In this document: one piece after another, positions 56,400-64,000 of the stretch
Layout of the letters: each line of letters begins with the position of its first letter
How positions within the stretch are numbered: position 1 is the stretch's first letter
Translations under genes and position numbers: made by a program
Origin: Fusobacterium nucleatum_L
Lineage (GTDB): Bacteria > Fusobacteriota > Fusobacteriia > Fusobacteriales > Fusobacteriaceae
Direction of reading: 5' to 3'
NCBI RefSeq assembly: GCF_050231725.1
Contig: NZ_CP077172.1
Span: 558,001-622,000 of the forward strand
Length of the DNA: 64,000 nt
The notes under the pieces: generated by a model
Told to the model about the DNA's origin: nothing
Seen by the model: only the letters and a program-made list of their open reading frames with translations
Databases searched by the model: none

Positions 56400-56924
56400 A
56401 TGAATAAGAACAAAATTATTTTATTTTTTATATCACTTTTTATATTAACTGCTTGTAGTTCAATAGATGAATACTTACCTGATTTTTTAACTGAATCTTC
56501 AGTTCCTGTTACAATTAGAGAAGCTGTTGCATCAAGAGTTAATCCAGAAAAAGAAATTTATGTTCTTGCTTCTTCACAACTATCAAAAAGTGGGCCTATT
56601 ATAGCTCAATCTCGTGCTAATAAACAAGCTTCCGAAACTTTAAGAAAAGAAATAAAGAAAGAAATAGAAGCTTTATACAGAGGAAATCTTGATGAAATGG
56701 ACGCTTTTTCTAAAAGTGTTGTATCTCCAGTTGTTTCTGATTTAGTGACTTACTCAACTGATTTATCAATGAAAAAAGTCACTCAAAAAGGTGCATGGGA
56801 AGATTCAGAAAAAATTTATACTTTACTTACTGTCAATAGAAATGAAGTTATAACAACAGCTGATAAAGTTTTTAAAAAGTTTATAGAAGATGCTTCTAAA
56901 AACCTTGGTAAAGCTGCTAAATAA
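56400..56924 (+). CDS. Small lipoprotein (LPP20-like) of unknown function
   Basis: The 174-residue protein has a lipoprotein signal with lipobox LTAC (Cys19). The mature part has a REAVASRVNPEK stretch and a long helix from about 70 to 110, then TLLTVNRNEVITTADKVFKK; the overall look is of the LPP20/'LPP20 lipoprotein' group, in which the conserved RANKQASETLRKEI stretch occurs, but the assignment is tentative. It should sit on the periplasmic side of a membrane. It is monocistronic, ending at a strong hairpin (56942-56978). Confidence 0.7.
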   Translation: MNKNKIILFFISLFILTACSSIDEYLPDFLTESSVPVTIREAVASRVNPEKEIYVLASSQLSKSGPIIAQSRANKQASETLRKEIKKEIEALYRGNLDEMDAFSKSVVSPVVSDLVTYSTDLSMKKVTQKGAWEDSEKIYTLLTVNRNEVITTADKVFKKFIEDASKNLGKAAK

Positions 56925-56941
56925 GATACACATATAAAGTA

Positions 56942-56978
56942 AATACACCTATGGTTTAGGCATAGGTGTATTTTTACT
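56942..56978 (+). terminator. Terminator of the lipoprotein gene
   Basis: AATACACCTATG (56942-56953) pairs with CATAGGTGTATT (56961-56972) over a seven-base loop, then TTTACTTTT. Confidence 0.82.
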
Positions 56979-57001
56979 TTTTACTGCACTAGGAGGCCAA
57001 A

Positions 57002-58066
57002 ATGAGAACTTGGATAGAAATTAATAAGGAAAATTTAAAATACAATGTCTTAAAATTAAAACAAACTGCTAATAATAGAAATTTATTAGGAGTTGTAAAA
57101 GCTAATGCCTATGGTCTAGGTTCAATTGAAATTGCAAAAATTTTACAGGAAGTAGAAGTGAACTTTTTTGGAGTTGCAAATCTTGAAGAAGCAATAGAAT
57201 TACAAGAAGCAGGAATTAAGGATAAAATACTAATTCTTGGAGCTAGTTTTGAAGATGAGCTAGTTGAAGCTACAAAAAGAGGAGTTCATGTATCTATTAG
57301 TTCTAAGGGGCAACTACAATTTTTAGTGAGTAATAACTTAAATCCTAATATACATTTAAAATTTGATACCGGAATGACAAGATTAGGTTTTGAAGTTGAT
57401 GAGGCTGAAGAAGTTATAGAATTTTGTAAAAATAATAATCTTAATCTTGTTGGTATCTTCTCTCATTTATCTGACTCAGATGGAAATACCGTAGAAACAA
57501 AAAAATTTACATTAGAACAAATTGAAAAATTTAAAAAAATTGTTAGTCCTTTAAATTTAGAATATATCCATATTTCAAATAGTGCAGGTATAACTAATTT
57601 TCATGATGATATACTTGGTAATCTTGTCAGACTTGGTATTGGAATGTATTCCTTTACAGGAAATAAGAAAACTCCTTATTTAAAAAATATTTTTACAATA
57701 AAATCAAGAGTTCTATTTATAAAAAAAGTTAATAAAGATTCTTTTGTCTCTTATGGAAGACATTATACTTTACCAGCTGATTCAACTTATGCAGTCCTTC
57801 CAATAGGTTATGCTGATGGATTAAAAAAATATCTTTCAAAGGGAGGCTATGTTCTAATTAATAATCATAGATGTGAAATTATAGGAAATATTTGTATGGA
57901 TATGACTATGATTAGAATCCCAAAAGAAATTGAAAGTTCTATAAATATAGGTGATGAAGTTACTGTTATTAATGCTGATATTTTAGATAACTTAAATATA
58001 CCTGAACTTTGTGTATGGGAATTTATGACTGGAATCGGAAGAAGGGTTAAAAGAATTATAGTTTAA
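57002..58066 (+). CDS. alr: Alanine racemase
   Basis: The 354-residue PLP enzyme makes D-alanine for peptidoglycan. The PLP-Lys is in GVVKANAYGLGS (about residue 34), the RLGIGMYS motif and NICMDMTMIRI (Tyr/Asp region of the second active-site base) mark the rest. Length is slightly shorter than average. GGAGG lies nine bases ahead of the ATG. It follows the lipoprotein terminator closely, so it may have a promoter in the terminator region or depend on read-through; trpS downstream has its own promoter. Confidence 0.95.
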   Translation: MRTWIEINKENLKYNVLKLKQTANNRNLLGVVKANAYGLGSIEIAKILQEVEVNFFGVANLEEAIELQEAGIKDKILILGASFEDELVEATKRGVHVSISSKGQLQFLVSNNLNPNIHLKFDTGMTRLGFEVDEAEEVIEFCKNNNLNLVGIFSHLSDSDGNTVETKKFTLEQIEKFKKIVSPLNLEYIHISNSAGITNFHDDILGNLVRLGIGMYSFTGNKKTPYLKNIFTIKSRVLFIKKVNKDSFVSYGRHYTLPADSTYAVLPIGYADGLKKYLSKGGYVLINNHRCEIIGNICMDMTMIRIPKEIESSINIGDEVTVINADILDNLNIPELCVWEFMTGIGRRVKRIIV

Positions 58067-58067
58067 G

Positions 58068-58096
58068 TTGAAAAGTCTTTTCTACTATGCTACAAT
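58068..58096 (+). promoter_or_regulatory. trpS promoter
   Basis: TTGAAA (58068-58073), 17-base spacer, TACAAT (58091-58096), 40 bases before the ATG. The leader is too short for a T-box. Confidence 0.65.
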
Positions 58097-58135
58097 TTAC
58101 TAATTAATTAAAATTCAATTTAAGGAGATTTTAAA

Positions 58136-59113
58136 ATGAAAAGAAGTTTATCTGGTATACAACCAAGTGGAATTTTACATATAGGAAATTATTTTGGAGC
58201 AATGAAACAATTTGTTGATTTCCAAGATAATTACGATGGTTTTTATTTTATTGCAGACTATCATTCTTTAACATCATTAACAAAACCTGAAACTTTAAAA
58301 GAAAATACATATAATATAGTTTTAGATTATTTAGCTATTGGACTTGACCCAAATAAATCAACTATATTTTTACAATCAAATGTTCCTGAACATACCGAAT
58401 TGACATGGTTTCTTTCAAATATAACTCCTGTTGGACTTTTAGAGAGAGGACATTCTTATAAAGATAAGACTGCAAAAGGTATTCCAGCAAATACAGGACT
58501 TTTAACTTATCCTGTTTTAATGGCTGCTGATATTTTAATATATGATTCTGATGTTGTTCCTGTTGGTAAAGATCAAAAACAACACTTGGAAATGACTAGA
58601 GATATTGCTATGAAATTTAATCAACAATATGGAGTAGAATTCTTTAAACTACCTGAACCATTGACTTTAGATGATTCAGCTATTGTCCCTGGAACAGATG
58701 GGCAAAAAATGAGTAAATCATATAATAATACTATTAACATGTTTGCCACAAAGAAAAAACTGAAAGAACAAGTTATGAGTATAGTTACTGACTCAACTCC
58801 TCTTGAAGAACCTAAAAATCCTGATAATAATATTGCTAAAATTTATGCTCTTTTTAATAATATAGATAAACAAAACGAATTGAGAGATAAATTTTTAGCA
58901 GGAAACTTTGGCTACGGTCATGCAAAAACAGAGCTTTTAAATTCTATTCTTGAGCATTTTGGAAAAGCTAGAGAAAAGAGAGAAGAACTTGAAAAAGATA
59001 TGGACTATGTAAAAGATGTCTTAAACGAAGGTTCTAAAAAAGCAAGAACTATTGCTATTGAAAAAATTAAAAGAGCTAAAGAAATTGTAGGACTTGTTGG
59101 TAATATATATTAA
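58136..59113 (+). CDS. trpS: Tryptophanyl-tRNA synthetase
   Basis: The 325-residue class I synthetase charges tRNA-Trp. HIGH-type motif in GIQPSGILHIGNYFGAM, KMSKS in DGQKMSKSYNNTI, and the DQKQHLE segment in between. Length is that of the short bacterial TrpRS. AAGGAG lies before the ATG. It ends at a strong bidirectional terminator. Confidence 0.96.
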   Translation: MKRSLSGIQPSGILHIGNYFGAMKQFVDFQDNYDGFYFIADYHSLTSLTKPETLKENTYNIVLDYLAIGLDPNKSTIFLQSNVPEHTELTWFLSNITPVGLLERGHSYKDKTAKGIPANTGLLTYPVLMAADILIYDSDVVPVGKDQKQHLEMTRDIAMKFNQQYGVEFFKLPEPLTLDDSAIVPGTDGQKMSKSYNNTINMFATKKKLKEQVMSIVTDSTPLEEPKNPDNNIAKIYALFNNIDKQNELRDKFLAGNFGYGHAKTELLNSILEHFGKAREKREELEKDMDYVKDVLNEGSKKARTIAIEKIKRAKEIVGLVGNIY

Positions 59114-59126
59114 AAAATAAAATAAT

Positions 59127-59180
59127 AGGCTACTCGCTAGCCATTAATACAATATTAATGGACGTCGTAGTAGCCTTTTT
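59127..59180. terminator. Bidirectional terminator between trpS and gltX
   Basis: AGGCTACT (59127-59134) pairs with AGTAGCCT (59169-59176); the interior CCATTAAT/ATTAATGG forms a second stem. T-run follows on the plus strand and A-run precedes. Confidence 0.82.
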
Positions 59181-59187
59181 TCTTTTA

Positions 59188-60720
59188 TTATATTTCTATA
59201 TTATATTTTTTAACAGTATCTTTTATTCTTTTTAATGCTCTTTCTTTTCCAATTACATAAAGAACATTATAAAGATCTGCCCCCTTAGATTCCCCAGTTA
59301 AAACAGCTCTTAAAGGCATAAATATTTTTCCTGGACCTTCTTGTAAATCATCAAGTAATGAGTGTAATAAATCTTTAGCTTGTTCAGCTGTGAATTCATT
59401 GCCTTCCCATTTTTCTAATTTTTCTATAAATAATTTTATTGATTTTAAACCTACTTCATCTTTTAAAGAATTTAAAAGTCTTTCCACACTCTTTCTTTCT
59501 TTTTTATCCATATCTTCTGTTACTTCTGGTAAAGAAAATTCATCAACAAAGAAGAATCTTGAATTTTTAGCAATTTCTTTTAAAGTCTTTGCTCCTTCTC
59601 TTTCGATTTCAACTATTTTCTTTAAAGTTTCGAATTCTTTTTCACTTACATTTTCACTTTCTAAATAGCCTTCATTTACAAAGAATGGTATAGTTAATTT
59701 TGTAAGTTCTCCTAAATCTTTCATTTTCATATGTTGATTGTTAACCCAACCTAGTTTTACAAGGTCAAATACTGGTCCACCCAAAGTAACTTTATCTATA
59801 TTAAAGTTATCTTTAAATTCTTGTAAAGTAAATATTTCTTTTCCATCTCCATAAGAATATCCCATTAAACCTAAGAAGTTTACTAAGCCTTCCTTTAAAT
59901 ATCCTTCTTCTTTATACCAATTTAAAGATACTGGATTTTTTCTCTTAGAAATTTTAGATCTATCATCATTTCTTAAAAGTGGCATATGGATAAATTCAGG
60001 AGCTTCCCAACCAAATGCTTTATATAATTGAATATGTTTAGGAGTTGAAGGTATCCATTCTTCTGCTCTTATAACATGAGTAATTCCCATTAAATGGTCA
60101 TCAACTATATTTGCAAGGTGATATGTTGGATATCCATCAGCTTTTAATAGAACTTGGTCATCTATTTTACTATTTTCAAAAACAACATCTCCTCTTAATC
60201 TATCATGAATTATAGTTTCTCCTTCATAAGGCATTTTAAGCCTAATTACATAAGGAACTCCTGCTTTAAGTTTTTCTTCAATTTCTTCCTTAGTCAATGA
60301 ACGACAATGTCCATCATATCCAGGAGGTAAGCCCATTGCTTTTTGTCTTTCTCTTAAATTTTCTAATCTTTCTTGGTCACAGAAACAATAGTATGCTCCC
60401 CCTTTTTCTACCAATTCTTTTGCATATTTTCCATATAGATCGAATCTTTCTGATTGTCTATAAGGTCCATATTCTCCACCTATATCAGGTCCTTCAGAAT
60501 AACCTAAATCTAACCATTTTAAAGCATCAAATATCATTTGTTCAGAACCAGCTGTATATCTATTTCTATCTGTATCCTCTATTCTTAGTATAAAATCTCC
60601 ATTATTTACATGAGCAAATGCAATATTAAACAATGCAATATATGCTGTCCCAACATGAGGGTCTCCTGTTGGAGAAGGTGCTACTCTTGTTCTAACTCTT
60701 TTTTTACAATCAACGCACAT
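59188..60720 (-). CDS. gltX: Glutamyl-tRNA synthetase
   Basis: The 510-residue class I synthetase charges tRNA-Glu. HIGH motif in VAPSPTGDPHVGTAY (HVGT variant), a four-Cys-like start MCVDCKK, and KMSKS variant in RSKISKRKNP. The C-terminal anticodon-binding region is complete. No asparagine/glutamine amidotransferase is adjacent, so whether it also charges tRNA-Gln is not shown. The ATG at 60720 is preferred over a TTG at 60738. It has its own likely promoter. Confidence 0.95.
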   Translation of the reverse strand: MCVDCKKRVRTRVAPSPTGDPHVGTAYIALFNIAFAHVNNGDFILRIEDTDRNRYTAGSEQMIFDALKWLDLGYSEGPDIGGEYGPYRQSERFDLYGKYAKELVEKGGAYYCFCDQERLENLRERQKAMGLPPGYDGHCRSLTKEEIEEKLKAGVPYVIRLKMPYEGETIIHDRLRGDVVFENSKIDDQVLLKADGYPTYHLANIVDDHLMGITHVIRAEEWIPSTPKHIQLYKAFGWEAPEFIHMPLLRNDDRSKISKRKNPVSLNWYKEEGYLKEGLVNFLGLMGYSYGDGKEIFTLQEFKDNFNIDKVTLGGPVFDLVKLGWVNNQHMKMKDLGELTKLTIPFFVNEGYLESENVSEKEFETLKKIVEIEREGAKTLKEIAKNSRFFFVDEFSLPEVTEDMDKKERKSVERLLNSLKDEVGLKSIKLFIEKLEKWEGNEFTAEQAKDLLHSLLDDLQEGPGKIFMPLRAVLTGESKGADLYNVLYVIGKERALKRIKDTVKKYNIEI

Positions 60721-60757
60721 CTCTATCAATCCTTTCAATTTAATTTTTTCATCTTTT

Positions 60758-60787
60758 ATTTTAACATATAAATATAGATATTTTCAA
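60758..60787 (-). promoter_or_regulatory. gltX promoter (probable)
   Basis: Minus strand: TTGAAA (60782-60787), 18-base spacer, TAAAAT (60758-60763). Confidence 0.5.
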
Positions 60788-60802
60788 AAAATATTTTCAG
60801 AA

Positions 60803-61387
60803 CTATTTTGAAATTATTTTTTTTACTTCATTATATATTTTATTAGCTCTCTGACTAGTTATTTCAGAAGTTGGATTCTGTGTATTTCTATTTCCAAAAA
60901 CTACACTATTCATAATCTTATATTTTTTACCATCATTTGTTATAATTTCAACTGAATCTCTATGAGCAACGGGATTTAAAAAATAATATACAATAGAAGG
61001 CTTCTTTGCTTCCTTAACTTCCTGTATTTCTAAAATAGATATCTCTAATTTTTTCATTAATTTTCTCATCCCAAAAATTCTTCTAAATTTTTGATAATAA
61101 AAAATTTTATTCTCTACGTAACAAATTTCTTCTGTCAATAGATAGTTTAATGTTTCTCTTGACATATTTAACATTCCACCAAACCAAAAGATAAAGAAAA
61201 TAATTAGAAATATTTTATTCTCTAAGTATATTGTGTGTAAATCCTTTAAAACTTCTTGATTTAAATAGGCAAATACTCCTAAAATTATTATTGGAAGAAA
61301 TGGTGTTATTAACATTATATGAGCATATATTTTTGAAAATTTTTTATTTTCTGGAATTGGACTAATTTTTAATTCTTTCACTTTCAT
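60803..61387 (-). CDS. Membrane protein of unknown function
   Basis: The 194-residue protein has two membrane helices (about 22-44 and 60-78) and a cytoplasmic, beta-rich domain of about 100 residues. The order of helices and the strand pattern (CYVENKIFYYQKFR, DSVEIITNDGKKYKIMN) resemble small PH-like membrane proteins, but I cannot assign one. The second ATG (61387) is preferred since GGGG lies eight bases ahead; the first overlaps it. It follows prfB by 12 bases and is last in the tatD-acpS-prfB unit. Confidence 0.6.
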   Translation of the reverse strand: MKVKELKISPIPENKKFSKIYAHIMLITPFLPIIILGVFAYLNQEVLKDLHTIYLENKIFLIIFFIFWFGGMLNMSRETLNYLLTEEICYVENKIFYYQKFRRIFGMRKLMKKLEISILEIQEVKEAKKPSIVYYFLNPVAHRDSVEIITNDGKKYKIMNSVVFGNRNTQNPTSEITSQRANKIYNEVKKIISK

Positions 61388-61399
61388 TATCATTTCCCC

Positions 61400-62501
61400 T
61401 TAATTATTTTTTATCCATCTTAAATATGAGTTGATAAAATCATCAATACTTCCATCCATAACAGCTTTAACATTTCCAATTTCAGTATTAGTTCTATGGT
61501 CTTTTACTAGTGCATAAGGCTGAAATACATAAGATCTTATTTGATTTCCCCAACCAATATCAGATTGTTCACCTTGAATTTTCTTCATTTCCTCTTCTTT
61601 TTTCTTCAATTCTAATTCAAGTAATTTTGATTTTAACATCTTCATAGCTGTTTCTCTATTACTTAGTTGAGATCTTTCTTTCTGACAAGTTACCACTATT
61701 CCACTTGGGAAATGTGTTATTCTTACAGCAGAGTCTGTCATATTAACATGTTGTCCTCCTGCTCCACTTGCCCTATATGTATCAATTCTAATATCAGCAG
61801 GATTTATTTCAACTTCTACATTTTCATCAACTTCTGGTACAACCTCAACAGAGGCAAACGATGTATGTCTTTTTTTGTTAGCATCAAAAGGTGAAATTCT
61901 AACGAGTCTATGAACTCCTTTTTCAGACTTTAAATAACCATAAGCGTTTATTCCTTCAACTAAAAATGTAACTGATTTTACTCCAACACTATCCCCTTCC
62001 ATAAAATCAAGTTCTGATACCTTATAGGCTTTTAAATTACACCATCTTAAATACATTCTATAAAGCATATCAGCCCAGTCACAAGCTTCTGTCCCACCTG
62101 CTCCAGAATGAATTGTTATAATGGCATTATTCATATCGTATTCTCCATCAAGTAACAAATTAATTTCAAACTCTTCTATATCAATTTTTAAAGTTTTATG
62201 TTTTTCTGAAAGTTCACTCTCAAAAGAGGTTTCTCCAGTTTCAACAAAATCAATCAAAACTTCTTCATCATCAATTTCTGTTGCTAACTTTTCATATCTT
62301 GAAACTATATTTTTTTCAAAATTCATGTTTTTTATAATCTCTGAACTTTTTCTTTTATCCGACCAAAAATTATCTTCAAAAGTTAATTTCTCTAATTCCT
62401 TTATAGTTGACTTTCTCTTTTCTAAGTCAAAGAGACCTCCTAATATTTTCAGTTTTTTCTTTCATTTCTAAAAATTCTCTTTTAATTTCTAATATATCCA
62501 T
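61400..62501 (-). CDS. prfB: Peptide chain release factor 2 (programmed +1 frameshift)
   Basis: RF2 reads UGA and UAA stops. The frame starts at the ATG at 62501 (GGGAG six bases ahead), runs 24 codons to an in-frame TGA (62427-62429) and continues in the +1 frame after skipping base 62429, to give 366 residues. The slippery site reads AGGAGG-TCT-CTT-TGA-C, the classic Shine-Dalgarno-like stimulator, CTT shift codon and TGA. The C-terminal part has the GGQ loop (GAGGQHVNMTDSAVRI) and SPF-type recognition (RISPFDANKKRHT). It is part of tatD-acpS-prfB-membrane protein. Confidence 0.97.
62426..62441 (-). promoter_or_regulatory. prfB +1 frameshift site
   Basis: Minus strand: AGGAGG-TCT-CTT-TGA-C. 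An internal Shine-Dalgarno three bases upstream of CTT and a UGA after it: RF2 shortage slows termination and promotes the shift, so RF2 autoregulates. Confidence 0.95.
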
Positions 62502-62516
62502 ATTTCTCTCCCATTT

Positions 62517-62885
62517 TTAAAGTATGATGGCCATTGCTGTTGCATATTTTTTAGAATGTGAAATTGAAATTTCAATTTGATAAGTTTCTTTTTTATTTCT
62601 TAAAATTTTATCTAATTTTTCTGATACAACAACATAGGGTTTTCCTAAATCATCATTTAATATTTCTAAATCTGTTAAAGAAAACTCTCTAACTCCTGTT
62701 CCGATAGCCTTTGAAATAGCTTCCTTTGCAGAGAAAATTCCTGCATAAGTTTCTGTTCTATTTCCTCTTTTTTCAATATTTTCCAACTCTCTTTGAGTAT
62801 ATATTTTATTTTTAAACCCTTCTTTTGATATAGCTTTTTCTATTCTTTCAATTTCAATAATATCGTTACCTATTCCTACTATCAT
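62517..62885 (-). CDS. acpS: Holo-[acyl-carrier-protein] synthase
   Basis: The 122-residue enzyme transfers 4'-phosphopantetheine from CoA to acyl carrier protein. Mg-binding Asp8-type motif GIGNDIIEIERI, the FSAKEAISKAIGTG block and the ISISHSKKYATAMA end define AcpS. It overlaps the end of tatD by four bases and precedes prfB by 15, so the three are co-transcribed. Confidence 0.94.
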   Translation of the reverse strand: MIVGIGNDIIEIERIEKAISKEGFKNKIYTQRELENIEKRGNRTETYAGIFSAKEAISKAIGTGVREFSLTDLEILNDDLGKPYVVVSEKLDKILRNKKETYQIEISISHSKKYATAMAIIL

Positions 62886-63640
62886 AACATTTTAAATACC
62901 TTTCTTGTATTTTCGTTTGTAATTCTAACTACATCTTCATAACTCATATTTTTAAGCTCCGCCATTTTTTTGACAACTTCTTCTGTGTAAATAGGTTCAT
63001 TTCTTTGTCCTCTATATGGAGTTGGTGCCATATATGGACAATCAGTTTCTATAATTAATTTTTCTATTGGGATTTCTTTTACAACATCAACTAATTTTTT
63101 AGCATTCTTAAAAGTTAAAACTCCACCTATACCTAGATAAAACCTATCTATCATTCTTCTTGCAGTTTCAACAGAGCCAGGATAACAGTGTAAAATTCCT
63201 GTTATATCTGGAAATTCATTTAATATATTAACTGTATCTTCCATAGCTTCTCTTGTGTGAATTACAACAGGTTTATTTACTCTTCTTGCTAATTCTAACT
63301 GTTTTCTAAAAATATCCCATTGTTCCTCTTTTGGTCTTGTCATCCAATGATAGTCTAAACCAATCTCTCCTATTGCTAAAACTTTTGGATTTTTTGCAAG
63401 CTCTTCTAATTTTTTTTCTGCCTCATCACTATAGCCCTCTATTTCATCTGGGTGAAATCCTATTACTGCATAAATAAATGGATATTTATTTGCATACTCT
63501 ACACTTTTTTCACTGCTTTCTAAATCAAAGCCAATATTTACAACAAAATCTAATTTTTCTTCTATTCTTTTAAATACTTCTTCTCTGTCATTATCAAATT
63601 GCTCTAAATTTAAATGAACATGTGAATCTATTATTTTCAT
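62882..63640 (-). CDS. TatD-family metal-dependent hydrolase
   Basis: The 252-residue TIM-barrel protein has all the metal ligands of TatD: DSHVHLNLEQFDNDR at the start, EIGLDYHW, VIHTREA, ILHCYPGS and IIETDCPYMAP. Family members are DNases or 3'-5' exonucleases acting on damaged DNA or RNA; the role here is not shown. The ATG at 63640 has AGAGGA nine bases ahead; an in-frame ATG 18 bases earlier is rejected. Confidence 0.93.
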   Translation of the reverse strand: MKIIDSHVHLNLEQFDNDREEVFKRIEEKLDFVVNIGFDLESSEKSVEYANKYPFIYAVIGFHPDEIEGYSDEAEKKLEELAKNPKVLAIGEIGLDYHWMTRPKEEQWDIFRKQLELARRVNKPVVIHTREAMEDTVNILNEFPDITGILHCYPGSVETARRMIDRFYLGIGGVLTFKNAKKLVDVVKEIPIEKLIIETDCPYMAPTPYRGQRNEPIYTEEVVKKMAELKNMSYEDVVRITNENTRKVFKML

Positions 63641-63672
63641 TTTTATTCTTCCTCTCACTTTATTTTCATTTT

Positions 63673-63681
63673 ATTATAACA
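63673..63681 (-). promoter_or_regulatory. Extended -10 promoter of the tatD-acpS-prfB unit
   Basis: Minus strand TGTTATAAT, 33 bases before the tatD ATG; no consensus -35. Confidence 0.5.
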
Positions 63682-63697
63682 CATATAAATATTTTTT

Positions 63698-64000
63698 TTA
63701 CAAGCAAAAAACTGCATATAAAGGAATACTCTTTATACCATTTTCAAATCCAAATTTTTTGCTAGAAATTCTTATACTATATTCAGGCTTATATTTTTTT
63801 ATATAAGTATCAAGACTTTTAGAACGAGTATTATTTGAAGACTTTACTTCTATTGGAATTATTTTTCCATCTTTTATTATAATAAAATCAATTTCTGCCG
63901 TTCCTTTATCATTTTTCCAAAAATATTGAGTGTATAAATTTATATTTAAATGTATATTAACATAATTTTCTATCATTCCACCTTTAAACTCATTTAGCTC
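63698..64000 (-). CDS. ATP-binding protein of the DUF4143 type, C-terminal part (5' end outside window)
   Basis: The frame is open to the right edge, so only the last about 100 residues are seen. They read ELNEFKGGMIENYVN, then QYFWKNDKGTAEIDFIIIKDG, KIIPIEVKSSNNTRSKSLDTYIKKYKP and end in IPLYAVFCL. The KAEIDFII...IPIEVKS pattern is the DUF4143 nuclease-like C-terminal domain found in AAA-type ATP-binding proteins. The N-terminal ATPase domain would lie beyond 64000. Such proteins often occur in multiple, variable copies in Fusobacterium. Confidence 0.8.
   Translation of the reverse strand, partial: ELNEFKGGMIENYVNIHLNINLYTQYFWKNDKGTAEIDFIIIKDGKIIPIEVKSSNNTRSKSLDTYIKKYKPEYSIRISSKKFGFENGIKSIPLYAVFCL

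Noticed and set aside
58067..58135. Possible T-box leader before trpS
   Set aside because: The leader is only about 40 bases from the predicted RNA start and has no T-box sequence or terminator.
62327..62501. Possible frameshift error or pseudogene at the start of prfB
   Set aside because: The stop codon, CTT shift codon and upstream AGGAGG are the known programmed frameshift; the joined product has normal RF2 length.

Overview
The window looks like chromosomal DNA of a Fusobacterium of the F. nucleatum group. It is very AT-rich outside the rRNA genes. It carries a 129-residue FadA-type adhesin with the characteristic heptad-rich sequence, a Fusobacterium-like rRNA operon, Gram-negative envelope genes (OmpA-type lipoprotein, FtsX/EnvC-like) next to fermentative genes (pflBA), and clostridial-style RNA regulation (SAM-I riboswitch, PyrR attenuator). 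I saw no prophage, transposase gene or CRISPR array; most of the window is core genome.

Layout. 1-3.3 kb (-): partial aminotransferase, OmpA-type lipoprotein, SH3/L,D-transpeptidase, small unknown protein. 3.4 kb (+): RseC-like protein. 4-14.2 kb (-): a membrane protein of unknown function, then a long cluster read pncB, psd, NusG-II protein, AI-2E-type permease, THUMP methyltransferase, coiled-coil protein, cyclophilin, YuiF- and YjiH-type transporters. 14.3-15.8 kb (+): dtd and two small membrane proteins. 15.8-23.4 kb (-): PpiC-like protein, fadA with its own promoter and terminator, then ftsX, envC-like, nadK, recN, a degenerate Xer-like gene and era, most of them overlapping. 23.7-31.8 kb (+): pflB-pflA, a CadC-type repressor with two operators, a separate HMA metallochaperone and a metal P-type ATPase, then a SAM-I riboswitch controlling metY. 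31.8-34.3 kb (-): YfcC-type transporter and deoD. 34.3-39.4 kb (-): a 16S-23S-5S-tRNA-Asn operon with matching processing stems. 39.5 kb (+): a glutamate-racemase-like gene in which both catalytic cysteines are serine; then rplS (-).

40.8-52.4 kb (-) is a complete de novo UMP operon: PyrR attenuator, pyrR, pyrB, pyrC, carA, carB, pyrK, pyrD, an unknown gene, pyrF, pyrE. All six enzymatic steps from bicarbonate/glutamine to UMP are encoded. Its intercistronic gaps contain a family of palindromic elements (full copies at 50521-50693 and 47961-48129, a short form at 44677-44746). The two full copies lie in opposite orientation and differ by paired, compensatory changes in their inner stems. This is the most unusual signal in the window. 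A solo end lies at 31822-31857, and an unrelated long palindrome separates the HMA gene from its ATPase.

52.4-56.2 kb (-): accD, accA, pfkA, small coiled-coil gene, recR. 56.4-59.1 kb (+): lipoprotein, alr, trpS. 59.2-64 kb (-): gltX, then tatD, acpS, prfB (with the programmed +1 frameshift) and a membrane protein; the window ends inside a DUF4143-type ATPase gene.
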